64,000 nucleotides of DNA, taken from the NCBI GenBank assembly GCA_950295325.1, contig OX485807.1, positions 47,648,440 to 47,712,439 of the forward strand. The letters are read 5' to 3'. A program made the position numbers and the translations under genes. The notes under the pieces were generated by a model. It was not told the DNA's origin and searched no databases. It saw only the letters and a list, made by a program, of their open reading frames with translations. Of this stretch, positions 22,181 to 31,448 are shown piece by piece. The first letter of the stretch is position 1. Every line of letters begins with the position of its first letter. This stretch comes from Polytrichum commune. Taxonomy: Eukaryota > Streptophyta > Polytrichopsida > Polytrichales > Polytrichaceae.

Positions 22181-23676
22181 TGTCGCGCACCTCTCCATGA
22201 GGAGTGCCCGAAACACCATGGGCACAAGGGGGACCCCGGAGTGACACCCGGGACTTGTGGCGCCGTTGGTGAGAGGGCCCAAGTGATCCTAGTGTGGGTG
22301 AGGGCCCCGGGCGTTGGGAACGCCTCCCACCCACGGAGACTAGGAGGCACAAGGGTAAGGCCATAAGCTATGCGTAGCTCATGGCGTGGTGATTCTAGAA
22401 TGCTCAAGAACACCTCAATCGGAGGTGTGAGCTAGGAGTTATGGCCATTTGAGTGGGGCGCTGTCCCGGGACAGCGCCCTGGTACTGCAGTGCCTGGGAG
22501 TGATTCCCGGGACTGCCAAGGTTCAAACAGGCATAACTTCCTCAGCACTTGCCCGAATGGGGCAAGTGAGGAGTCCATCGGCATCTACGTGAAGCGTAGA
22601 TGAAGATGGAGTGGTTGGTTGTTAAGATCAGACACCAAACAAGGAAGTTATGATGGTCTGAAGCTGCTAGGGGCTTCTAGGCCCAGCAGCTAAGGGAAAA
22701 TGTCCACTTGGCCCCAACTCTTGGTAGAGAGACAAGAGGTCTCTTGACGGTGGGGTAGGGGTCCCGCGTAGAGTCCTAGAGGCTTAGGGCATCTGTAGTG
22801 GATCTAGGTAAAGCTCACTGCAAACCAAAACCTATCTTTTGACTGACCTAAAATTAGAAACTGAAATTACCATCATTAGAAGCACACCTAAATAAACGTG
22901 AGATATTTCTCAAGAAAAAAGAATTGTAAAAATTTGACGTAGGTGAAATCCCTCATTGAAAACACCACATTTTCAAAATTTAGAGGGAGTGCACCAAATC
23001 TTGCTTTAAAATGGAAAGATCCTCCCACACTCCCTCTAAATTTTTGACATTTAGAGGGAGTGTGGGAGGATCTTTCCATTTTTAAGCAAGATTTGGTGCA
23101 CTCCCTCTAAATTTTGAAAATGTGGTGTTTTCAATGAGGGATTTCACCTACGTCAAATTTTTACAATTCTTTTTTCTTGAGAAATATCTCACGTTTATTT
23201 AGGTGTGCTTCTAATGATGGTAATTTCAGTTTCTAATTTTAGGTCAGTCAAAAGATAGGTTTTGGTTTGCAGTGAGCTTTACCTAGATCCACTACAGATG
23301 CCCTTATATGGGTGAGGTGGTGTGGCCTCACCCACCCGAGGCCGAACGGCAAGGCCTCCATGGGCTTTGGCCTATTGTGAGGCCATAGTTGCCTAGTATG
23401 GTTCGGGTTGTTGTAGTGTTGCTCCGGCAACGCGATGATCAACATAGGATTGGACTTCCATGGATGGAAGTCCACATTGGGGAAATGGGTTACCGATTAA
23501 GGGGTGAGTCCCGAAAGCAAAGTAGGAGGGTTGGTTCCCTCCTATGAACTATTGGTCCGGGGTTAGAGGAGCTAACCATTAGCATGGCGGTATGCGAAGG
23601 GTTAGCCACTCGTAACCTTTGCTAGAATTGAAAATTGGCAAGATGGTCAAGGGGGGGGCTAGCAAGGGTTGCGACA
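22181..23676 (+). repeat. 3' LTR of Gypsy-A2, interrupted by a MITE
   Basis: Same as the 5' LTR except for the insertion at 22787-23306. The palindrome is at 22456-22479. The MITE entered at GAGGCTTA-TATGGG, splitting a TATATG that could serve as the LTR TATA element. Confidence 0.9.
22787..23303. mobile_element. 517-bp fold-back MITE (PIF/Harbinger-like) in the LTR
   Basis: Ends GGGCATCTGTAGTGGATC and its inverse, flanked by TTA on both sides (22784-22786, 23304-23306). The two arms, about 255 bp each, pair almost perfectly around a short centre near 23045. The 3-bp TTA duplication and GGGCATCT end fit Tourist/PIF-Harbinger-type MITEs. It has no coding capacity. Confidence 0.88.
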
Positions 23677-23907
23677 GGCAAAGTTTGGGTAGAACTTGCG
23701 AATGCTATATTGTTTGGGGTTGGATGAATATCCATTTACTATATTTCAATACAGTTGTGAAGTTCATTTTTTTTATTAAGTTTGGGACTAAATTTTCCAT
23801 TGAAGAAAAATGCATTTATTGCATGCACTTTGTATGTTGCAATGTCTATATTTTATTGACCATGCTAATAATAGAAATCATTTTATATGTTTTTTGGGTG
23901 AAACTAG

Positions 23908-23927
23908 TTTGGAGTGCTCTACCCAAA
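23908..23927. repeat. Degenerate dyad in the transposase-arm subterminal region, copy Y
   Basis: TTTGGAGTGCTCTACCCAAA keeps the TTTGG/CCCAAA arms of the dyad. The same sequence is at 41745-41764 in the complete element. Confidence 0.5.
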
Positions 23928-24091
23928 GTGTTTTTGTTGATGAAGTTGGTGTTGAGTGCTCTACCATATGTGCTTATGTCCACACATAATAGATTTGGGA
24001 TATTAGAACATATAATATATTTGAGATTGTTCTCAATATAGTTTCGGAACACGGAATGTTGTTTGATCCATATATTAATTTGAGACTAGAG

Positions 24092-24117
24092 AAAGTCTCA
24101 ATTTAACGAATATAGTG
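24092..24117. repeat. Terminal inverted repeat ending TAGTG, copy Y
   Basis: Same 26 bp as 41929-41954, followed by TTA in both. Confidence 0.85.
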
Positions 24118-24289
24118 TTATATCCCATTTTCTTATTTTTATGTGTAGTTCCATGCATTTGAGTCTCTTATTTGTTTCCAAAATTGGGAACATAGCATAT
24201 TTTTAGTGTTTTCCTTCCTACAAATGTGAAAGCCACGTCCTTAAATAGTCTCAAAATCAACAAAAAGTCTCCAATTACCGAATATAATG
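24118..24289. mobile_element. Relic of a third element end (copy Z)
   Basis: GTCTCAAAATCAACAAAAAG (24249-24268) and a TIR-like GTCTCCAATTACCGAATATA (24267-24286) plus ATG resemble the cargo-arm terminus at 3580-3622 with several changes, including TAATG for TAGTG. It is followed by TTA. Probably an older element into whose end copy Y inserted. Confidence 0.5.
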
Positions 24290-25181
24290 TTATGTTGCTT
24301 GAACGCAAGCAAGCCAATATGGATGGTTTTGGATTCTCTTGTTCCAATTGGTGTTCACAAAACGGAGTTCATTCTACTGGGTAGTAACCTCATCAAAGGT
24401 TCCTTCTAGAATCACCTTCAAAATGTGCTCTAAGAAGGGAACGTCTAGAAGGGGAGGAAAGATTGACCCCATACCAATACACTTGTCTTGAATATTGCCG
24501 ACAACTACATAATGAGGCATAATTCACTAGAAATGGATATGGCAAAAGGGAAGCACAACCCTTCATTTCAAAAGATTGCTGAGACAATATCCCACCAGTT
24601 GTGGCGTCTTTGGTCAAAAGAGAAAAGCCTTCCACGTCAAAAAATTTACATTTGACTATTACAATAGACCACCTAGAAGCATCAAACAAAACCATGGCAA
24701 TGCGGGGCCCACAGATGTATACAAGGATTACGTGTGTACAAAGGCAAGCCCTTTGTATCATATAGTGAGAGTAGGAGTTCTCCAAGATAAATGAACAATG
24801 ATTGAACAATATGCCCACATACTTCCAAACTAAGAATAAGAATACCCATTTGGCATATATATATATTATGAGCTTCATTTTCATTTTCAAGAACATGCAC
24901 CAACAATCTACGTAAATTCATTTGAACTACTTCAAAGATTGTGAACTTGTCATATATGAAATACACGATATTGATGCTAAATGGTAATGCAGCTATGAGC
25001 AGAGACACAAATAATATTTCAAAATTTGTTTTGTGATGATCAAAATTGCCAACTACATGTTTTTATAGGATTTAAACCCACATTATTGGCAATGGTTTCA
25101 TGGGCACACTACATATCAAACTGGACAACCTGCACGTGAACTACAAGCTTCCCAACTACATATTGATTCAAAATTCTTGCA
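24290..25181 (-). other. Flanking AT-rich sequence with weak coding-like frames
   Basis: Minus-strand frames at 24682-25008 and 24393-24896 are open and read plausibly (for example DATTGGILSQQSFEMKG), but I recognise no family. They may be 3' exons of the decayed SWIM-type gene. Confidence 0.25.
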
Positions 25182-25347
25182 CTACATCATTGGATTGCGA
25201 GCCAACATTTTTGCAAGTTTTTTTTCACTCCATACATGGATGCAAATGTCATTGTGTGGATCTGCTCTAAACACAACCATAAACAAATTATACAAATGTT
25301 AGCATGGAATGTATTTACCTCTACCACCAATATGATCTAAATGCATC
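25182..25347 (-). pseudogene. Second half of a SWIM-like zinc finger, host gene broken by the large transposon
   Basis: On the minus strand this reads HLDHIGGRGKYIPC-stop-HLYNLF, then PHNDICIHVWSEKKLAKMLA. C-x-H after a G-rich spacer is the second half of a SWIM finger (CxCx...CxH). The first half (CSCPN) is at 41958-42187, on the other side of the 16.6-kb transposon. The codon between Cys and His is TAA, where Lys is usual (CKH), so the gene was already dead or has since decayed. Confidence 0.5.
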
Positions 25348-25350
25348 TAA

Positions 25351-25376
25351 CACTATATTCGTTAAATTGAGACTTT
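25351..25376. repeat. Left terminal inverted repeat (CACTA) of copy E
   Basis: CACTATATTCGTTAAATTGA followed by GACTTT. It pairs with 41929-41954 with no mismatch. A second GAGAC motif follows at about 25389. Confidence 0.9.
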
Positions 25377-25920
25377 TTGGGCATTTTGAGACATTCACAA
25401 AAATAAGAACAAGGATAAATGGAACACATATTGGAGAAAGTTGTAAGATGCGAACACTTTGAAGCGGGTGTTTAGAACAAGATCCCCATTAATAACTCAT
25501 ATTTGGGATTGTTTAGGGCGGGCAATCCAAACCTTAGGCCAAGTTGAAGGGGAAATCTTAAAACATTCATATTATCGCACAAAAACTTGTATGAATATGG
25601 TTTAGGTAGGGCAATCCAAACCATAGATCATATTGAAGGGGAAATATGTGAACCAATATAATATAACATACAAAATATTCCAAACTCATATTTGTGATGG
25701 TTTAGGTAGGGCAATCCAAACCTTAGACCATATGGAAGGGGAAATCATGTGACACTTATATTATTGCAAAAAAAACATACAAAGTGTGGCATGTAAAATG
25801 CATAGCATGCTAACACCACACATCCATTGGATAGTGCGACCCAAAATGTTCTTGCCTATGGCCCACAACCCTACGCCTACTATGGCCTATCTAGCCTCGG
25901 AGACTACCTCTTTTTCTTTT
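25377..25920. repeat. Cargo-arm subterminal region of copy E with diverged dyads
   Basis: GTTTAGGGCGGGCAATCC-type dyads at 25511-25533, 25599-25622 and 25699-25722, spaced about 90-100 bp. They mirror 3242-3463. No gene otherwise. Confidence 0.65.
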
Positions 25921-25923
25921 GCT

Positions 25924-26720
25924 TCATTTTCTTTTGCTTTTTTTTTCTTTTGCCTCTTTTTCTTTTGCCTCTTTTTCTTTTGCCTCTTTTTCTTTTGCTG
26001 CGGCTTCTTTTGCTCGCATTGCTTCAACATTCCTGAAAATCTCCGCCCCGCGACTATAGCCATTCTTGGGGTGACCGCCATCAAAAACACATTTTGGATT
26101 CCGTCGGCCGCCCGAATTATACGACGAAGAATTCGAATACGATGAAGTGGACTGTCTTGCATTTCTGGTCATGGAGTAGAAACGCTCCAACTCGACGGAC
26201 GCACTAGCCCGCATAGGTTTACGGGTGGGAGCAACCTGCAACGCGTCAATGCAAGAACACACGTGTTAGTTTAGGGAGGAAGACCCAAACGTGTCACACG
26301 TTCATTTTTTAAGTGCCGGATGATTGTAATGCGCGGTTAACCATGTTTGGGGGGGGGGGGGTTCACCTTGTCACCGGGGGCGTTCCCGTCGGAGTCGGCC
26401 AGGAGGGGCAATGCGTCCCGCAAAGGAATAGGAAGGGTGCCACTCTTCGTAGGCCGAGCGTCCATCCGCAGCCGCCGTTGAGGTGTACTACTGCCGCCGG
26501 GCCGAGAGGGGGACGTCCGGACGCATTTGCGATTTATGCCCTTGAGCGGCGACGGGGACGGACATGGCCGGAAGATTTGCTTGGGTGGGGGGCTATCGAC
26601 GACGCCGGCGTCGATAGGCTCCTTGGAGTAGTCGATGGTGGACGCGGCATCGTAGACGGTCTCGTAGAAGAAGCTCCCCAAGTTTGATTCGCTGACGATC
26701 TCAATCGAGGGCTCCAAACG
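25924..26720 (-). CDS. Small Ser/Lys-rich protein (cargo gene 3, copy E)
   Basis: Exon A is 26720-26367 and exon B 26235-25924, joined at the same phase-0 sites as in copy X (AAG|GT donor, TTGCAG acceptor). The product is about 88 percent similar to the other copy by eye. It differs mainly in the C-terminal AKEKE run, which has extra units here (25924-26010): 15-bp TTTTTCTTTTGCCTC repeats on the plus strand. Both copies keep an open frame despite divergence, which hints at selection or recent activity. Family unknown; the first exon is not found. Confidence 0.5.
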
Positions 26721-26831
26721 CTGGCGCAAAAAAGGAAACAAAACAAAACCCAAGGGGAGGGGGGAGCATGTGAAAATCGATATACAATTGAGGCATAATA
26801 TATCACACACAATGGCACACCATGTAGTATC

Positions 26832-27643
26832 TCAAATGAATTTATTATATTTCGCGTGAGCGTACAACTCTCTGTACATATAGTCCTTCGGATCCATGTA
26901 TCTTTCGCCTATCGGATTACAACTAAGGAACCGGGGCACGGGTAGTCCGCTCCCCACGAGCGTTTGAATGTACTTAAGTAGGTCTAACAAAAAGCGGTCT
27001 CGGACCTTCTCGACCGTCCACGTGGGGCAAACTATGAAGTTCGAGGTCGGGTTCAAAATGTTTTTGGAAGCGCTGTCGTCCACCATCAACGTGTTGTCAC
27101 GGGTGGGGCGAACGTCGTAGGGACAGCCGACCATGGTCGGACGCTGGTCCCATACGACTGGCTTCAAGACCTTAAGAAATTGGTTTACGGCGGGGTTGTT
27201 GGGTTTTTTCACAACCCTGCCCTCGGGGGTGTATAACGTTCTACAAGAGTCCTGTCCTAGGACCAAGCACGGGGGTTGGACTCCCTTGAAGATGAACTCC
27301 ACGACGGCCTGGGTGTTCTCGGACTTCATGGAGCTCCACACGATCACCCACCATTTGGATAGGGCGACCTGCAGGAAGCGCCGAAGCCACGGGCGGAGGT
27401 ACACTAGCTTGCTTTTGATGTACGCGGGGGGACCATCGTAGTTGGCGTCCTCGGGCTGCAGAAAGGCACCGTGGGGACCCTCGGACAATGCACGCACTGG
27501 ACAAGGACCCCGTTGAGGTCTAGCACCAGGAACCGGGTCTTGGGAGGCGAAGGTGGCGAGGGCAAAATCGGGGGGACCACCGCGCTGTCCTCCACACTCC
27601 TCGGAGAGGATCGGTGGGGAGCTGCGACGCTATGCTCCGAACC
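26832..27643 (-). pseudogene. FCP1-like HAD phosphatase family gene with a 1-nt deletion (cargo gene 2, copy E)
   Basis: The exon opens after a CCGCAG acceptor (27644-27649) and reads FLVLDLNGVLVQCVHCP as in copy X. At about 27456-27461 one base is missing relative to copy X (TGCAGCCC for TGCAAGCCC), so the frame shifts between VPTVPFC and PEDANYDGPP. The rest (from about 27455 to TGA at 26832) is open and conserved, with VIVWSSMKSENT, MVDDSASKNILNP and a C-terminal AHAKYNKF. The two copies differ by many substitutions, mostly conservative. A sequencing error cannot be excluded because only one base is involved. Confidence 0.7.
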
Positions 27644-28124
27644 CTGCGGCGACGAGCGAGAGAAGGCGGACGAGGACTATGTTATGCTATGTCCATCTCA
27701 AGCAGAACGGAAATTTTGTGCAAACACAAGAAGAATTGGACCATTGGTGGCAACAAAAACATACAAGGGGAACAACATACATTGGGACACGGATGCAAAC
27801 ATATGGGCGCCAAAAATAATAATTTTATTTTTACAAATCTCTATGTACAATTTGATTGGGGGGGGGGGGGACCGCGGTGAACGAGGGCATTCACACTATC
27901 CTAATTCTACATCTACAAAATTGGTTGCGCGCCGCCAAGGTCGAGCATAGTCGAGTGCAGGTGAGACGAAGGGGATCGCGGGGGGGCACGTTGGGGGGAG
28001 GGGGAGCAAGTGTAGAGCATGGGGGGCAGGGGGTGTGCATTTCCTCCTAGCAAGGGGGACACGACCACGCCAACAAGACAATGACCCAGCAAGTTTGGGT
28101 CGGTCGACCCAAACTGGGGAGGGC
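27644..28124 (-). other. Spacer between cargo genes 1 and 2, copy E
   Basis: Non-coding, with a poly-G/C run (27859-27870) and one perfect dyad TTTGGGTCG-GT-CGACCCAAA at 28094-28113, 12 bp beyond the stop of the upstream gene. Collinear with 817-1307. Confidence 0.55.
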
Positions 28125-29621
28125 TCAGTGTATTACCTCGCCCTGGTCATGTCTCGACGATGTGGAAGCCTCCACCGTCCCCGCTGCCCCGCCTCTCTCG
28201 CCACCGCCTTCTCCGACGACGTCAGGAACCTTCTCCTGCAAACGATCGGCATCAGGCCCTTGTCCTAAACCAATCTCCGCATTTGCATCATGCATGGGTT
28301 CATCGATTTGGTTAGGAGTAGAGGTATCACCAGGCCCTTGCAAGCCTTCAACATCTAGCATGGCCGTGTCTAGTTGACACCCATGTTGGTCAAGGGAGGA
28401 CTGCGCTGCAACGGGGTTTGGGTCGCCCGACCCAAACTGTCCTGCATCTGGAGAGGGCCCTTCGGACACTCCAGTGGATGGTGGGTTTGGGTCGGTCGAC
28501 CCAAACATCCTGGGGTCGTCCGATTGGTGAGGGGGCGCCATGACTATCGGGGGCCGAAGTGGTGGAGGGCCCAAAGGGGAGGAGGCTCCAGAGACGCGCC
28601 AGATGTTGGGGTCATCCACTTGCTGGACCGGCGCGTACGGAACTTGGTGGGGCCGAATCAAGTGCTGGAAGCTGAAAGACGATTGCGGCACAGGCTGCTG
28701 AGGGATGCTCTGCGGAGGGAAGCCGGGGGGCAAGTGCGGGAAGGAGCTGGAGGGAGCCACCACCAAACCTTGCGCCCACATTCCTTGTATCACTTGTGAT
28801 ATTAATTCGGCGTGGGACGGAGGTTGGGCCATCGCCCTTTGTCGTTCCTGCTCCAACAGGAGAGCCCTTAGCTCTGCTACCTCGTTCCGCATTGAGGGTT
28901 CTTCCGCGGCAGCCTTCTGCAGGCGGACTCGCTGCTCCTCGTCCCTCCTCATCTTCTCGTTCGCCTCCTCCACAGTCAGGACCTCGGGCTTCACCCTAAC
29001 CATGCCAGCGAACGCTGTCGGGGACGGGGGATCTGATCTTAGCCGTTTGGCGAGCTCAATGTCATCGTCGTCCTCGCTGCTTATGGCAATGGTCTCCTCC
29101 ACGGAGTAGTCGCCATACAGCTTCTTCCCCTTCATCTTCCTCCTCTCCCTGAACGTGGCGGTCGCGTCCCTGGAGTACATGTCCCGTGCATCGTCCACCG
29201 TCAGGACGGGCACGAGCTTACTCTGCGGGGTTGCCGCCCGCATCGCCTTCTTCCGTTGAGGGGCTTCGGATTCTTGCGTGAAGCCCGTTGCCCCTTCCTC
29301 CACGTCGCCTTCCTTCTCCGCCTCCTCGTGCTCCTCTTCTTCCTCCTCCTCCTCGACATCGCCACCTTCTGTGCGGGACGGATTGCCCGGATGCAACCCG
29401 ACAAGAGGTTCGGGTTCTTGGGTTGTGGCCCTCATGGCCATTTCTTCCGGGTTGATCCGCCTCACCCTATCAAGAGGGTTTTCGCCCCCCTGAACAACCT
29501 CGTCGACGTAGCTACCCGGGATCCAATCGAGGATGTCCATCTTCTTCGCCAACGATCTCTGCGTCCTGTAAAATGGCAGATCGCCATCCTCTATGTAGGA
29601 GTATATACTCAGCCCCGACAT
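28125..29621 (-). CDS. Last exon of ParB/methyltransferase-like gene (cargo gene 1, copy E)
   Basis: This exon opens after a TGTAG acceptor (29622-29626) with MSGLSIYSYIEDGDLPF, which continues the methyltransferase motif I region of the previous exon (phase 0). After about 40 residues it turns into low complexity: an acidic run of E (about residues 90-110), a basic patch with MKGKKLYG, a charged probable coiled coil (about 230-275), then Pro-rich sequence. Two dyads lie in frame (28486-28505, 28417-28436), read as FGSTDPN and FGSGDPN. It ends at TGA 28125. The low-complexity tail is probably a linker or interaction region, and the catalytic part is upstream. Confidence 0.65.
   Translation of the reverse strand: MSGLSIYSYIEDGDLPFYRTQRSLAKKMDILDWIPGSYVDEVVQGGENPLDRVRRINPEEMAMRATTQEPEPLVGLHPGNPSRTEGGDVEEEEEEEEHEEAEKEGDVEEGATGFTQESEAPQRKKAMRAATPQSKLVPVLTVDDARDMYSRDATATFRERRKMKGKKLYGDYSVEETIAISSEDDDDIELAKRLRSDPPSPTAFAGMVRVKPEVLTVEEANEKMRRDEEQRVRLQKAAAEEPSMRNEVAELRALLLEQERQRAMAQPPSHAELISQVIQGMWAQGLVVAPSSSFPHLPPGFPPQSIPQQPVPQSSFSFQHLIRPHQVPYAPVQQVDDPNIWRVSGASSPLGPPPLRPPIVMAPPHQSDDPRMFGSTDPNPPSTGVSEGPSPDAGQFGSGDPNPVAAQSSLDQHGCQLDTAMLDVEGLQGPGDTSTPNQIDEPMHDANAEIGLGQGPDADRLQEKVPDVVGEGGGERGGAAGTVEASTSSRHDQGEVIH
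28417..28505. repeat. Two exonic dyads, copy E
   Basis: TTTGGGTCG-CC-CGACCCAAA at 28417-28436 and TTTGGGTCG-GT-CGACCCAAA at 28486-28505, homologous to 523-542 and 454-473 but with other central dinucleotides. Confidence 0.9.
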
Positions 29622-29813
29622 CTACACAATCCAAGTTATATAGACATTAGAATTAGGCGAGGGACATAAACAAGACCAAGTACAATGTGTAGTTTGGGTC
29701 GATCGACCCAAACCAACAAAGAGCCTAGTTTGGGTCGATCGACCCAAACCAACACAGAGCCTAGTTTGGGTCGATCGACCCAAACTGCGCACGAGTTATA
29801 GAAAGTCGCTTAC
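29622..29813 (-). other. Intron with three dyads
   Basis: GT-AG intron of 192 bp (ATG|GTAAGC donor at 29813, TGTAG acceptor at 29622). Three identical sites TTTGGGTCG-AT-CGACCCAAA start at 29693, 29729 and 29765 (36-bp spacing). All carry AT in the centre, so the trio arose by local duplication. Confidence 0.85.
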
Positions 29814-31205
29814 CATGGCAGCATAGATAGGTTTAGAGCCTCCGAAGACGTTGAAGATGCAATCCCCTCTCCTCGTCAGCGTCCTCATCATTCTCACGTA
29901 AAATTCCATCCGCAGCTCATCTGCAGGATAGTTCGCGTATTTAGCCTCGTCGTAGAGGCACTTGTTGACACCCAACCGTTCTGGAACTTGGAAGAGTTTG
30001 TCCATCCGGGATATAGGGTGGTTCGGCACCTTCAGCAACTCCGCTTTGTACACGAAGTACAAACACAAGACGTTGACGAACTTGGTCTTCTTGTCCCTCA
30101 ACGTCGTGTAAGCTCCCTCCGCCGGTGCGGCGATGTAGTGAGACTTGGAGACTGCATACTCCGGCTGCAGTTTCCGGACAAGCTCGTACACCTGCTCCGC
30201 CCTCCTATCCTCGACTATCCAAAGCCAGATATCTACCTCCCTGAACTTAGGGCTTGCATAATCGACGAACTTAGATAGGAAGGGGTCATAGAAGAGGGTG
30301 CTCATCGTGCCTTCAAATGAGCTTCCAGGAATATTCCTGAAATCAATCATCCCAAAAGGAAAGCGGTCCCTTGCTTTCGTCCTTATCGCCATTCTGGCGT
30401 CTTGACCTGGCCAGCCCTGAATTTTCAACGGGTCGGCGGTGACAAGGTTGAAGTACGCTTCCCCTTCAAACTGGACAATCTTCTTCTCCTTGATGAAGTT
30501 CGAGAACGCACGCGCTGTGTGATCCGGAAGCGCCCGGTTCTTCCCACCCTTCACCATCTTGGCCCGCAAGAAGTCGTCCCCCGCTTCCCTTATTAGAGCC
30601 GCCATGGAGGCACTGGTGAACTTATATTCATCTTTGAATGCTCTCCAGTTAGCCTCATGGACCTCGCCGTCCACGACAATATTCCTCTCTGGCACTAGTT
30701 TATGCAGCTCCTGCACGATAGTCGTCTTCTTTTTCCTGTTATCCGTCCATTCCTTCATGGTGTAGCATGAAGGAACGAAGGATTTGGGCTTTTAGAAGAC
30801 AATCTTCGGGTGCACCCAACACCTCTTCGCCGTGGGTGCCACGTGCAGGATGTGAGATGCCGCCTTCTCCACCTCCGTCTCTGACAGCCCTTGAAGAGTT
30901 CTAAAGAACTCTCTCACGAGAGGCTTCATCTGCTTGAAGCGCAAGGTTTGGCTGAAGAAAATGCCAGTGTCGGGGTCGATCAAATCCCCCGTCTCGTGCT
31001 TTTCAAACACGGTTTTCCACTTCCTCCAAACTGAGTCAGATGCTGTAATCAAGTAAATCTCCCCCTTGAGGTCGCTGTATTTCTTCTGCTTGTGGCTCGA
31101 ATTATCAATGGAGGAGAATTTGTTGATCATTTGGTATTTGAAATCTTGCACGTCCACAAAATAGAACATTTGAATGCGTGTTAGATATGTACATGTGATT
31201 TCCAA
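29814..31205 (-). pseudogene. Beta-class DNA methyltransferase-like exon(s) of cargo gene 1, one in-frame TAA
   Basis: One frame runs from about 31158 to the donor at 29813, broken only by TAA at 30792-30794 (HPKIVF-stop-KPKSF). The C-terminal end reads GDCIFNVFGGSKPIYAA and continues across the intron into MSGLSIYSYIEDGD. In family knowledge this matches motif I of N6-adenine/N4-cytosine methyltransferases of the PF01555 kind (GDxVLDxFxGSGTT...AA...GR...iE), with the second Gly replaced by Lys. An upstream ASPKFREVDIWLW could be motif IV (S-P-P-Y/F) with Pro to Lys. The order IV before I is the beta arrangement. The altered residues make activity doubtful. The acceptor near 31159 does not keep phase with the preceding donor, another sign of decay or an unrecognised splice site. 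Confidence 0.45.
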
Positions 31206-31448
31206 CCCATATCATGACCAACATCTGCAACAACAGTTTGGGTCGATCGACCCAAACTAAATAAACTAGCTGCATCAGGAGTTTGGGTCGGTCGACCCAA
31301 ACTAAATAAACTAGCTGCATCAGGAGTTTGGGTCGGTCGACCCAAACTAAATAAACAAGGCTGCATCAGGAGTTTGGGTCGGTCGACCCAAACTAAATAA
31401 ACAAGGCTGCATCAGGAGTTTGGGTCGGTCGACCTAAACAATACTCAC
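31159..31448 (-). other. Intron with five dyads
   Basis: The donor GAG|GTGAGT at 31448 is textbook; the acceptor is uncertain. Sites start at 31237 (AT centre), 31282, 31327, 31373 (GT centre) and 31419 (arm mutated, CGACCTAAA), spaced 45-46 bp by TAAATAAAC linkers. Confidence 0.8.

Larger units (their letters stand above)
16161..23676 (+). mobile_element. Gypsy-A2: second full-length element of the same LTR family
   Basis: TGTCGCGCAC...GGTTGCGACA with target duplication GGCAA at 16156-16160 and 23677-23681. The 5' LTR is 16161-17136 (976 bp). The 3' LTR is 22181-23676 (1496 bp), which is 976 bp plus a 517-bp MITE and its 3-bp duplication. It lies 95 bp after the transposase stop codon, in the same orientation as Gypsy-A1. 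The internal region is degenerate in the same way, so both copies descend from the same defective form. Confidence 0.92.
3626..24117 (+). mobile_element. Transposase arm of a CACTA-ended element (copy Y), split by two LTR elements
   Basis: The sequence is collinear and nearly identical with 35767-41954 of the complete element once the insertions at 8586-15573 and 16161-23676 and one TSD each are removed. Homology starts abruptly at 3626, directly after the terminus of copy X. It ends in a perfect terminal repeat (24092-24117, ending TAGTG). The arm holds the promoter, the dyad array, the transposase gene and the subterminal region. The matching cargo arm is not contiguous. I infer that copy X inserted into copy Y, leaving Y's other half upstream of the window. 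Confidence 0.7.

Noticed and set aside
29693-31438. Dyads as serine-recombinase crossover sites because of the free central dinucleotide
   Set aside because: No serine or tyrosine recombinase gene is seen, and arms of 9 bp with dozens of copies would be unusual for such sites.
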